From positions 4,278,001 through 4,342,000 of the forward strand of contig NZ_CP011131.1 in the NCBI RefSeq assembly GCF_001442805.1: a stretch of DNA of 64,000 bases, given 5' to 3'. Positions 28,387-36,779 of the stretch are shown here, piece after piece (the stretch's first letter is position 1; each line of letters starts with the position of its first letter). The notes beneath the pieces were generated by a model. The model saw nothing but the letters and a program-made list of their open reading frames with translations, was not told where the DNA came from and made no database searches. A program made the translations under genes and the position numbers. This stretch comes from Lysobacter gummosus (GTDB lineage: Bacteria > Pseudomonadota > Gammaproteobacteria > Xanthomonadales > Xanthomonadaceae).

Positions 28387-31209
28387 TCATGGACGGCACG
28401 CCACTTCGATCAGATCGTCGGCGCCGACATCCAGCTTGCAGTCCTGCAGGATCGACGCGATTCGCCCGATGCTGTCGAAGCCGCCGCGGCCTTCGCGCAG
28501 GCCGAACAACGCGTAGTGCTCCGCGCCCCGGCCGATCAGACCCGCATCGACGGCGTTCGCCACGTCGGCGTACATGGACAGGTATGCCGCTTCGTCGGCC
28601 GCCACGATCTCGCGCAGCGCATTGACCGGCACGCTGCGACCGGACATGTATTCCAGCGAAGCCAGCAGAACCCGCGCATCCAGAACCTGCGCCTTGGGCA
28701 CGCGCTTGGACGACAGCGCCAGATTCAACTCGCGGTACTGGGCCACATGGACGCTGGAGTCGGTGCGCCTGAGCACTTCGAAGGCGACCTGGTAGAAGTC
28801 CTGCGCCAGGCTGCGCGTGTCCTTGACGAAGCCGATCAGCTTGTCCAGCGCGAGATCTCCGCGGCCCAATGCCGCTTCCAGCTTGATATCCGCCAGCCGC
28901 GGGTCGTATATCGGAACGGTCGATTCGCAAGGCCGTGCGGCCTGCACATGCAAGCTGACCAGATCGCCGTCCTCGAACTCGTGCCGGGGCGCCGTAGACG
29001 AACGCAGGTCTTCCGCGAACGCCATGGCGATGCGTTGATTGCCTTCCGATTGCGCCAATCGGATCAGCAGCGACAGCGCGTCCTCGCGAGACAGGCTGTG
29101 CGACATCAACTGGTGCCGCAGATCGGAGGTTGGCAACAAGGAGTACTGCCACCACAGCCGGTTGTGCGCATCGACCGCGACCTTCTTGCCGAGAATCAAC
29201 GACAACAAGTCGCGAGCCACCGGGCTGTCGGGCGGCAGTTCGCAAGCGTCGAAGCAGCGACGGAAGTTTTTCACCATGCTGGTGCGCGACAGCATGCTGG
29301 GGCGGCCGACCTCGTACAGATACAGAGGCTTGGGCACGATCTCGATCTTCATCCCGGCCTGGAGCATGCGCAGGAACAACTCGTAGTCTTCGTGGCCGAC
29401 GCCCTTGATTTCGGTGTAGCCGCCGATCGACCGCAGCGCGCTGGTCCGGATCAACGCGGTCGCCGCGCCCAGGCTGTTCTCGGACACCGCGATCGACAGC
29501 GGTCCTGCGATGGGGACATAACAGACCTTCGGCTCCGCCCCGCCCAGGCCCGCGATCAATTCCGGACGGTTGGATTCGGGCATGAAGGAGTTCAGGCAAT
29601 TGATCACGTCCGCGTCGGTGGCGACCGCGGCCTCGACCAGGTGCTCGATCAGGTTCGGGAACGCGTAATCGTCGTCGTCGAGAAAACAGATGTACTCCGC
29701 GTCGGTCGCGGCCAATGCGGTATTTCGCGCCGCGCCGAGGTAGCCGTTCTCGCGCCGGATCAGGCGCGCGCCGATGCGCGAAATGAACGGCTCCAGCTGG
29801 GCCAGGGCGTTTATCGTGGCCTCGCTCCGGGAGCCGTCATCGACGAGGATGATTTCGATATTCGAATAAGACTGGCGGACGACCGAGATCAGCGCGTCCA
29901 CCAGCTTCGACGGGCGCTCGTAGTGGGTGATCGCGAACGCGACCTTGGGCTGCCGCGTCTTGCCCGGCTTCCGGGGCTTGACCTGCTGGCGATGGAACTC
30001 CAGCCAGGCGTCTTCGATTTCGCCCAGCGACTGCGCGGCGCGCGGCGCCTCGAGCCCATTCTCGATCGCCCAGCGAATCTTCTGCGCCAGCGCCGCTGCT
30101 TCGATTTCGCACAACCCCGGATAGTCCGGTTCGAGCAGTTCCGGGCCGCCGCCGTCCACGGAGGAAATCAACGGCACTCCGATGGCGACCGTTTCCAGCA
30201 CGGTATAAGGGCTGTTCTCGAACGGCGACGGCACCACCACCATCGGCGCGCGCAACGACGCCAGGTACGCGGCCACGCCGGAGCGATCGCATCCGGTCCT
30301 GACCTTGCAACCGAACGACCACTTGCGGCTGCGATCGATCAGATACACGCCGGACGGCTGCGAATCCACCATCCCGAACTTGCCCATGAACGTCACGCCG
30401 ATGTTGCGGCCGGCCAGAAAGCCGTCGAGGCGATCGAGCGCGTCGCAGAACACCGCGAATCCCTTGCGATCCTCATGACGGGCGAACATCACCAGGTCGG
30501 TGACGGGCCCGGAACCTGCGCCCATGGTGTCGGCCTGCAGTTCGCGAACGATGTTCGAACACACGTTCTTGAGCACCACGACGCGCTCGACCGGCGGCAG
30601 TTCGAAATCGTTCTCGCGCAGCCACTGCACCAGATAGGCGCTGGGGCTGACCACGTAGTCGGCATTGCGGATCGAAACCCGTTCCAGATGGTCGATCTTG
30701 AGCTGATCTTCGTGGACGAAGAAGGTCTTGTTCGCTTCGATCGTCCAGCGCGTGGGCCCGTGCAGCTGCACCACCAACAACGATGTCTCGAAGGCCAGCC
30801 CCTGCTTCTTCGCATTGACGCAGAAGAAGCCCAGCCCTTTGTAGTCGTGGAAATGGATGAAATCGTAGCGACGCGCCGCTTCGATCTGCCGATAGACCGC
30901 ATAGGCGCGGCGCTCGTGCGATACCGGACCATCGACATAGCGATTCATGTCGAGAAAGCTGATCTTGATCGATTTGTCGCGGAATTTTTCCTGTAGCCGG
31001 ACCATCTCCGCATCCGACAGCGGCGACAACGGGCAGAACAGGATGTCCACCAGCGCCCCGCGCGCGGCCAGCAGCAAGGCCAGCTCATGGAAGGCCGCGC
31101 CAATTCCTCCGCAACCGCCGACTCCGGGCAGTTCCTCGGTCACCAGGCACACGGCGGGCCGCTCGGGCAGCAGGCTGATCTTTTGCATTACATTCACTTT
31201 CTTCCCCAT
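28387..31209 (-). CDS. Bifunctional glycosyltransferase (GT4-like plus GT2) with C-terminal extension
   Basis: 940 residues, two transferase domains in one chain. N-terminal GT-B domain (about 15-410): VCLVTEELPGVGGCGGIGAA at the start, FIHFHDYKG, and the GT4 E-x7-E signature ENSPYTVLETVAIGVPLISS. GT-A/GT2 domain (about 420-720): IEIILVDDGS (451-460), ENGYLGAARNTA, FLDDDDYAFPN (509-519). The rest is helical, ending in a module DEAAYLSMYADVANAVDAGL ... HYALFGLREGRGG, resembling the DP-x-YL-x-x-NPDV-type repeats found in some glycan enzymes. Probably adds successive sugars to a surface polysaccharide in the cytoplasm. ATG 31209 used; ATG 31188 is an alternative. Confidence 0.88.
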   Translation of the reverse strand: MGKKVNVMQKISLLPERPAVCLVTEELPGVGGCGGIGAAFHELALLLAARGALVDILFCPLSPLSDAEMVRLQEKFRDKSIKISFLDMNRYVDGPVSHERRAYAVYRQIEAARRYDFIHFHDYKGLGFFCVNAKKQGLAFETSLLVVQLHGPTRWTIEANKTFFVHEDQLKIDHLERVSIRNADYVVSPSAYLVQWLRENDFELPPVERVVVLKNVCSNIVRELQADTMGAGSGPVTDLVMFARHEDRKGFAVFCDALDRLDGFLAGRNIGVTFMGKFGMVDSQPSGVYLIDRSRKWSFGCKVRTGCDRSGVAAYLASLRAPMVVVPSPFENSPYTVLETVAIGVPLISSVDGGGPELLEPDYPGLCEIEAAALAQKIRWAIENGLEAPRAAQSLGEIEDAWLEFHRQQVKPRKPGKTRQPKVAFAITHYERPSKLVDALISVVRQSYSNIEIILVDDGSRSEATINALAQLEPFISRIGARLIRRENGYLGAARNTALAATDAEYICFLDDDDYAFPNLIEHLVEAAVATDADVINCLNSFMPESNRPELIAGLGGAEPKVCYVPIAGPLSIAVSENSLGAATALIRTSALRSIGGYTEIKGVGHEDYELFLRMLQAGMKIEIVPKPLYLYEVGRPSMLSRTSMVKNFRRCFDACELPPDSPVARDLLSLILGKKVAVDAHNRLWWQYSLLPTSDLRHQLMSHSLSREDALSLLIRLAQSEGNQRIAMAFAEDLRSSTAPRHEFEDGDLVSLHVQAARPCESTVPIYDPRLADIKLEAALGRGDLALDKLIGFVKDTRSLAQDFYQVAFEVLRRTDSSVHVAQYRELNLALSSKRVPKAQVLDARVLLASLEYMSGRSVPVNALREIVAADEAAYLSMYADVANAVDAGLIGRGAEHYALFGLREGRGGFDSIGRIASILQDCKLDVGADDLIEVACRP

Positions 31210-31267
31210 TGTTTAGCTGCAACGGCCGTCAGCGCGCCCCCTGCGCCCCAGACAGCCAGTAGACCGG

Positions 31268-32398
31268 TCAGGCCGCTTCCACGATTCCGCCCGCCACCAT
31301 CTGCAGTGGCGCGCCCAGACGGTTGCGGGCCATTCCCGCGGACACGCGCAGCCGCACGGCGATGTCGGCCGGATCGGCGCTATCCGGATGGCCCAGGGCG
31401 AAACGGAAACCGAAGCGTCCGGAGCGCTTGGCGGTCGCGCGCAGCACGTCGTCGCGTTCGACCCGGTCGAAGCGCTCCAGGAACCGGCTTTCGCCGTCGA
31501 TCTCAACGCACAGGACTTCGACCTCGCGGCCGCGATCGCCGATCGCCCAACCCTCGACCTCGATCAGGCCTTCGCGCAAACGTATCTTTTCCACGAAGCC
31601 GCTGATATCGCCGAACAACAGCGGATCGCGGGCCGCGACTTGTTCGCGCAACCTGCCGCCGGCTTGCGACACCATTTCGCGGTAGACGGACAAACCTTCC
31701 TCGACCGCGCCGAAATAGCGCATGCGGCCGGCTTCCAGAACCAGCGCCTTGTTGCACAAGGTTCGATGCAGATCGGAACTGTGTCCGGCCAGCACCACGA
31801 TCCGGCTGCCGTGGAAGCGGTCCTTCATGCGGTCCTGGGCGCGGCTCAGGAAGGCACCGTCGCCGGCGCTGATCCATTCGTCCATCAACAGGATGTCGGG
31901 CTGCACCGCGGTGGAAATGGCGAAGCCCAGACGCGTTTTCTGGCCGGCCGACAGGGTGTTCAAGCGGTGATTCGCGCGATCGTGCAGTCCGGCGAACTCC
32001 AGTATTCCGGCCAGGGCGCTCTGCAGCTGGCGCCGGCGCAGGCCCATGGCGGTGCCGCGCAGGAATACGTTCTCGCTGACCGAGGCATGCTCGGCGAAGC
32101 CTAGGGTCGGACTGAGCAGAGACTGCATGCGGCCGCGGCTTTCGACCACGCCACGGGTCGGAATAAAGGCGCCGTTGAGCACCCGCAGCAATGTGGTCTT
32201 GCCGGCGCCGTTGAGCCCGATAAGCGCGATGCGGTCGCCTTCTTCGGCGGCGAAGTCGATCGACGAAAGCACGGTCGAGTAACGACGCGTGGTTCCGCTC
32301 AGGCTGGAACGCAGTCCGATCGGTCTGCCGCCGGACAGGTTCTGCATGTCCACCGGCAGTTCCAGCGACACATGGTGCGCGCGCAGACAGGTCGTCAT
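31268..32398 (-). CDS. ABC transporter ATP-binding protein for polysaccharide export (Wzt-like)
   Basis: 376 residues from ATG 32398. Walker A GLNGAGKTT, signature LSAGQKTRLGFA, Walker B ILLMDEW, and H-loop LAGHSSD. The N-terminal ABC domain (about 1-240) is of the Wzt/TagH polysaccharide type (VLSSIDFAAEEGDRIALIGL). A C-terminal domain of about 130 residues (GFVEKIRLREGLIEVEGWAI) may bind the glycan end, as Wzt C-domains do, but no canonical Wzt_C was recognised. Starts 12 bp after the permease gene; together they form an ABC-2 exporter. Confidence 0.9.
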   Translation of the reverse strand: MTTCLRAHHVSLELPVDMQNLSGGRPIGLRSSLSGTTRRYSTVLSSIDFAAEEGDRIALIGLNGAGKTTLLRVLNGAFIPTRGVVESRGRMQSLLSPTLGFAEHASVSENVFLRGTAMGLRRRQLQSALAGILEFAGLHDRANHRLNTLSAGQKTRLGFAISTAVQPDILLMDEWISAGDGAFLSRAQDRMKDRFHGSRIVVLAGHSSDLHRTLCNKALVLEAGRMRYFGAVEEGLSVYREMVSQAGGRLREQVAARDPLLFGDISGFVEKIRLREGLIEVEGWAIGDRGREVEVLCVEIDGESRFLERFDRVERDDVLRATAKRSGRFGFRFALGHPDSADPADIAVRLRVSAGMARNRLGAPLQMVAGGIVEAA

Positions 32399-32409
32399 CG
32401 GTCCCGGCC

Positions 32410-33195
32410 TCACAGCCACACCGCGACGCGACGTGCGTACAGCCGGTAGGTCACCGCCGCAGCGATCAGGCCGGTCACGGTCATCACCGGCAGATAGACC
32501 CAGCTCGAAGCGTCGATGGTTTCGCCGAGCAGCGGCGCGCGGATCGCCAGCAACAGATGATGAAAAGGGTTGGCTCGCATGAACACGCCCGAGGCGGTGT
32601 CTTCCGGCGCGGCCTGCGGATACCAGACCACCGGGGTGATCAGGAATGCGGCCATCATGATGCTGCCCATCAATTCGGACAGGTCGGGGAATCGCGCCCC
32701 GGCGATGGACAGCACCACCGAGAACGAAAACAGATTGACCAGCACCACGGCCAGCCCCGCCACCGCCAGCGGGATGCCGGCCAGATCGAAATCCGGCGAT
32801 GCGATCGCCACCGCCATCACCAGCGGCATGGTGAGCAGGAAGTAATAGAACGAGCGCGCGAGATTGCGCAGGATGAAATCGGTCAGCCGCTGGTTGCCGT
32901 CGTAGATGAAGTACTGATAGCCCGCGAACACCGAGGTGGCGTCGCTCATCACCGCCGCCACCATGCGGAATATGGTGTAGCCGATACCGATATGAGCGAA
33001 GAAACGCGCCTTGTCGATGCCAGGCTGCATCGACACCAGGAAGCCGCCGATCACCCAGATATAGACCACCGTCGGGATCAGCAGCCACAGCATCCCCAGC
33101 CGCATCTTCCGGTACCGAACGACCGTATCGAGCCAACTCCCGTACAGCCAATGATCCGGCTTGCGGACGCTTTGCATGAAGTGATTGAACAACAT
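32410..33195 (-). CDS. ABC-2 type polysaccharide export permease (Wzm-like)
   Basis: 261 residues from ATG 33195 (MLFNHFMQSVRKPDHWLYGS). Six hydrophobic segments and a typical Wzm/KpsM start with an amphipathic helix before the first membrane span (MRLGMLWLLIPTVVYIWVIG). Others include SFYYFLLTMPLVMAVAIA, VNLFSFSVVLSIAGARFPDL and MMAAFLITPVVWYP. Forms the membrane part of the exporter with the 31268-32398 ATPase. Starts 10 bp after the GT2 gene. Confidence 0.92.
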   Translation of the reverse strand: MLFNHFMQSVRKPDHWLYGSWLDTVVRYRKMRLGMLWLLIPTVVYIWVIGGFLVSMQPGIDKARFFAHIGIGYTIFRMVAAVMSDATSVFAGYQYFIYDGNQRLTDFILRNLARSFYYFLLTMPLVMAVAIASPDFDLAGIPLAVAGLAVVLVNLFSFSVVLSIAGARFPDLSELMGSIMMAAFLITPVVWYPQAAPEDTASGVFMRANPFHHLLLAIRAPLLGETIDASSWVYLPVMTVTGLIAAAVTYRLYARRVAVWL

Positions 33196-33205
33196 ACTCA
33201 CGAGT

Positions 33206-35521
33206 TCACCTTGATTGCGTCCAGCACTTCCCCACCGCCACTCGGCTTGCGAGCGACCGCGGCGGGAAGGCCAGTTCGAAATGGACGCTGTCCAGCGACA
33301 GGTTCGGGTTATAGGCCGGATCGTTGAGCAGGGTTTCGCCCCAACGGTGCAGCATCGTCTGCGCCTCGATCCGGAAGCGTTCGCGTTTTTCCACGGTGTT
33401 TTCCGCGCCGCGACTGGCCGATTCGTGGTGGTAGAGCTCCGCGAACGGCGTCCACACATTGCGGTAACCGCGAGCGCTCACTCTCAGGCACAGATCCACG
33501 TCGTTGAACGCGACCGCCAGGCTCTCGTCCATGCCGCCGACTTCTTCGAACACCTCACGCCGGATCGCCAGGCACGCGCCGGTCACGGCCGCCATGTTGT
33601 GCGCCACGCCGGCGCGGCCGAGATAGCCGTTGCTGCCGCGTCGCAAATGCCCGTGGGCATGACCCGCCACGCCGCCCACGCCCAGGATCACCCCGGCATG
33701 CTGGATCGTGTCGCCCGGGTAATACAGCATCCCGCCGACCGCGCCGACTTCCTTGCGGATCGCGTGCGAGACCATCTCGTCGAGCCAGTCCGGCGCGATC
33801 ACTTCGGTGTCGTTGTTGAGCAGGCACAGCACCGAGCCTGCGGCATTGCGCACACCGTCGTTGATGATCGCGGAGAAGTTGAACGGCCCGGGGCGCGCGA
33901 TCACCCGCACTTGTTCGTGTCGGCGCAACTCATCCAGGTAAGCCAGGGCCTCGGGTTCGCTGGAACCGTTGTCCATCACCAGCACTTCGAACGGCCGGTA
34001 GGCGGTGCGCACCAGCACGCTGTCCAGGCAAGTGCGCAGCAGGTTCGCGCGGTCGCGCGTGGGCACGATCAGCGACACCAGCGGCCGGTTCCTGAGTTCG
34101 CGCACGGTGCGGTAATAGCCGTGCGGCGTAATCTCCACGCGCGCCAGCACGCCGGTACGGCCCAGATGGTCTTCGATCGCGCGCCGCCCGGCCTCCAGCG
34201 CGTACGACTTGTTGCCGCCCGATTGCGCGGTCGAGTGCGAGCTGATGCGCCAGTGGTACAGCACCCGCGGGATGTGCACGATCTGGTGCTCCTGCAGGCG
34301 TTCGGCGCAACGCAGCAGCAAGTCGTGGTCCTGCGCGCCTTCGTAGCCGGGCCGCAATCCGCCCAGCGCGCGCACCAGTTCGGTGCGGATCACGGTGAAG
34401 TGGCAGATGTAGTTCTGCGAACGCAGCAGGTCGGGATTCCAGGCCGGCTTGAAATTGGGTTCGGTGCGGCGGCCGCTTTCGTCGATCTTGTCTTCGTCGG
34501 AATACAGCAGTTGCGCCTCGGGATGCTCCTGGATCGCCCGCGCCATTTCCGCCAGCGCTTCCTCGCCGAGTTCGTCGTCGTGATCGAGGAAGCCGAGGTA
34601 GTCGCCGCAGGCCAGCTCGATCGCGCTGTTGCTGGCCTCGCAGATATGCCCATGGTTTTCGCGGAAATGGACCTGGATGCGCGAGTCGCGCGCGGCGTAC
34701 TCGCGCAGCGCGCGCTTGACCGCGCCGGAATGCGAAACATCGTCGGCGATGCACAGCTGCCAATACGGATAGCTTTGCCCGATCACGCTGTCGATGCAGC
34801 GCCGCAACCACGCCAGCGGCGGGTCGCGCACCGGCAGGACGATGGAAATCAGCGGCGCCTGCGGCGGGGGGGCGGCGGGTTCGCGCGGGCGATCCTCGCG
34901 CCGCTCGAAGCGCGCCATCCAGTGCTGGTAGGAATTCGCGCCCTGGCGCAAGCTGCGGCGATAGCGCTGCAACAGCGTCTTGCCGCCCGCCATCAACTGC
35001 CCGCGCACGGCATCGCGCGCGAACGCGATGCCGGCGGCGATCGCGTCCTCCCACAGCAAGGCGCGGGTCGCGCGTTGAATGCCGCGCAGCATTTCCCAGA
35101 CCGCGCGCGGGCGGGAAATACGGCGCAAGCGGAAGCGATCGAGCGAGAAACGCGCCGTCGATTCGGTCGGATCGAAGCGCAGGCCGCGCAGCGGCGAACC
35201 GATCAGCACCACGGTGTCCGAGCGGCCCTTCGCAGACGGCTCGGCGAGCGCGATGCGCAAGGCCTCGGAGTAGCCGCCGCCGTAATCCGGGTACAGACAC
35301 GGCGCGACGATCGCGCCTTCATCCAGGCCGAAGCGCATCGTCAGCAGATACCAGCCCGGCGCCGGCAGCGCGGCGGCGCTGGAGGCACGCAGTTCGAACT
35401 GCGGATCGTCGCCGTCCGTCCGGTATTCGCAACGCGCCTGCGTGCGCTGGGCTTGCAACTGGTGCACGGGCACCAGTTGCAGTTGCCCGTCTTGCGCATC
35501 TACCAAACCTTCGTCCCCCAT
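33206..35521 (-). CDS. Tandem GT2 glycosyltransferase
   Basis: 771 residues from ATG 35521. This start has an excellent SD (GGAGG, 6 nt spacing), whereas the frame extends to a GTG at 35656 without one. An N-terminal region (about 1-230, LVPVHQLQAQ, GDDPQFELRAS) precedes two GT-A domains: first PLISIVLPVRDPPLAWLRRC ... YLGFLDHDDELGEEAL, second PLVSLIVPTRDRANLLRTCL ... VLVMDNGS, LCLLNNDTEVIAPDWL. Both GT-A metal-binding D-x-D-type motifs (DHDD, NNDTE) are present. Two-domain transferases of this kind build O-antigen or capsular chains. First gene of the glycan operon, directly upstream of the exporter. Confidence 0.9.
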   Translation of the reverse strand: MGDEGLVDAQDGQLQLVPVHQLQAQRTQARCEYRTDGDDPQFELRASSAAALPAPGWYLLTMRFGLDEGAIVAPCLYPDYGGGYSEALRIALAEPSAKGRSDTVVLIGSPLRGLRFDPTESTARFSLDRFRLRRISRPRAVWEMLRGIQRATRALLWEDAIAAGIAFARDAVRGQLMAGGKTLLQRYRRSLRQGANSYQHWMARFERREDRPREPAAPPPQAPLISIVLPVRDPPLAWLRRCIDSVIGQSYPYWQLCIADDVSHSGAVKRALREYAARDSRIQVHFRENHGHICEASNSAIELACGDYLGFLDHDDELGEEALAEMARAIQEHPEAQLLYSDEDKIDESGRRTEPNFKPAWNPDLLRSQNYICHFTVIRTELVRALGGLRPGYEGAQDHDLLLRCAERLQEHQIVHIPRVLYHWRISSHSTAQSGGNKSYALEAGRRAIEDHLGRTGVLARVEITPHGYYRTVRELRNRPLVSLIVPTRDRANLLRTCLDSVLVRTAYRPFEVLVMDNGSSEPEALAYLDELRRHEQVRVIARPGPFNFSAIINDGVRNAAGSVLCLLNNDTEVIAPDWLDEMVSHAIRKEVGAVGGMLYYPGDTIQHAGVILGVGGVAGHAHGHLRRGSNGYLGRAGVAHNMAAVTGACLAIRREVFEEVGGMDESLAVAFNDVDLCLRVSARGYRNVWTPFAELYHHESASRGAENTVEKRERFRIEAQTMLHRWGETLLNDPAYNPNLSLDSVHFELAFPPRSLASRVAVGKCWTQSR

Positions 35522-35648
35522 CGTGCCCTCCACACGCCCGACGGACATCGGGACGTCCGCCAGCTCCGTGTCGCGCGGCGTGGCATTCGCCGCGGCGCGT
35601 GCTTCCCCTGTCTCAATCGGTGAAGTGACCCAAATAAATCCCAATTGG

Positions 35649-35678
35649 AGAATCACACTCTGATCAGAAAACTGTCAA
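35649..35678 (-). promoter_or_regulatory. Candidate sigma-70 promoter of the glycan operon
   Basis: On the minus strand a perfect TTGACA (35673-35678) and an 18-bp spacer to GATTCT (35649-35654), a weak -10. About 128 bp upstream of ATG 35521. The palindrome TCTGATCAGA lies in the spacer and may be an operator. Confidence 0.35.
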
Positions 35679-35975
35679 GCGCGCGAAAACCGCCCGATCG
35701 CGGGTCTGCGAGCGCGGCTCGCCGTGGAAAACCTTGGTGTGGTTTGCGTCCGCCCGAGCGGATGGCGTATTGGGCGTGCCCTGAACCGGCGCAAAGTACT
35801 TGGCTATCCGGCCATTATTTATGCACGCCGAAACGATGACGGCGGTGCGGGCCACTCGATTGCGCGCGATCGAAAAGCCGCCGGCCGGCTGCGCTCAACG
35901 GAATCGACATCGGGAACGCAGCCATCCTGATCAGAAAATGTGCCTTCGGATGACGTCCACGCTGTGGGCGGCTTC

Positions 35976-35997
35976 GGATGATCGAGCGCAATCCGGA
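35976..35997 (+). repeat. 22-bp direct repeat, right copy
   Basis: Identical to 25550-25571 and still encoding MIERNP when read in the corresponding frame, though not part of a gene here. Suggests a fragment of the Nudix 3' end at the right border of the glycan cluster. Confidence 0.7.
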
Positions 35998-36052
35998 CTG
36001 GTCGGCGGCGATTCAAGTCGCCCACACCGGCGAGCCAACGCGATGACGCGGA

Positions 36053-36667
36053 TCAGGGTTTATCCGTCGGCGCCGGCAATCGCGCCAAGCGATAGGACAA
36101 GGCGCCAAGCACATCGCCGTCGTGATACGAATCATGGCAACGCAAGCAATCCGGCTGCGCACGCAAACCACCGAGCGCGCGCCGGCCGTCGCCGTCTGCC
36201 GCGCCGGCCACCTCCAACCCGCGCTTCGCGATCAACTGCGCCAATGCCGTGCGCTCGAAATCGTCGAGCGCACGCGTCCGGCTGTGGTTGTTGTGCACGT
36301 CGAGATCGATTCCGACACCGGCGACCAGCACGCCGGACCGCGCGTCCGTGTCGGAGGACTTGAGGCCGGCGTAGGCGACCGGCTGTTCATGCCGGGCCAC
36401 TCCGATCAGGTCTATTGCGGTAATGCGATATCGGACGCCGTCGACGCTGAGCGTCTTGCGCCAATCGCGCAACGGCTTGACGGGAAGCCGGTTGGGGCCA
36501 AAGCCGGAGGCTTCGATGAAACCGCGCTCGTACTGGCGGTGCATCGCTTCGGCCGATGACCAGTGCCCTGCCGCCTCATCGCGCGGCGCCTCTACCGCGG
36601 CCGCGATCCAGGCCGAGCCGGCCAGTACGACCACCAATACAACGCTCGCGATTCCACGACGCCCCAT
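36053..36667 (-). CDS. Exported c-type haem-binding protein
   Basis: 204 residues. Signal peptide/anchor about 1-26 (MGRRGIASVVLVVVLAGSAW). Near the C-terminus a c-type haem motif CLRCHDSYHDGDVLGALSYR (about 173-192). The CxxCH ... GD-x-LGA-S pattern is that of DUF3365/Tll0287-like haem domains. The middle shows RLPVKPLRDWRKTLSVDGVR. Likely periplasmic, possibly a redox or signal protein; no electron-transfer partner is adjacent. ATG 36667 starts a clean signal peptide. Confidence 0.75.
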   Translation of the reverse strand: MGRRGIASVVLVVVLAGSAWIAAAVEAPRDEAAGHWSSAEAMHRQYERGFIEASGFGPNRLPVKPLRDWRKTLSVDGVRYRITAIDLIGVARHEQPVAYAGLKSSDTDARSGVLVAGVGIDLDVHNNHSRTRALDDFERTALAQLIAKRGLEVAGAADGDGRRALGGLRAQPDCLRCHDSYHDGDVLGALSYRLARLPAPTDKP

Positions 36668-36779
36668 GACAATCTCCCTTTGCCTTCGCCGGCTGCCTGC
36701 AAGGCGGCCGCTACGCCGGAACTATAAGACGCGGCGGCCACGACGCAGCGCGCCGCCGGCCGCCGCATTGCCGGCGGGT

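Larger units (their letters stand above)
35522..36052. other. Intergenic region upstream of the glycan operon
   Basis: Contains the candidate promoter (35649-35678), the palindrome TCTGATCAGA (about 35659-35668), a second TGATCAGAAAA near 35929 and the right copy of the 22-bp repeat. No gene seen; right-hand end adjoins the 36053-36667 gene's 3' end. Confidence 0.55.

Noticed and set aside
28516..30996. Plus-strand open frame of 826 residues opposite the GT fusion
   Set aside because: Shadow of the minus-strand gene that has clear GT motifs.
35657..36052. Truncated Nudix gene at the right repeat copy
   Set aside because: Only about 40 bp match the Nudix 3' end; no further Nudix sequence (no Nudix box) is present, so a pseudogene is not called.
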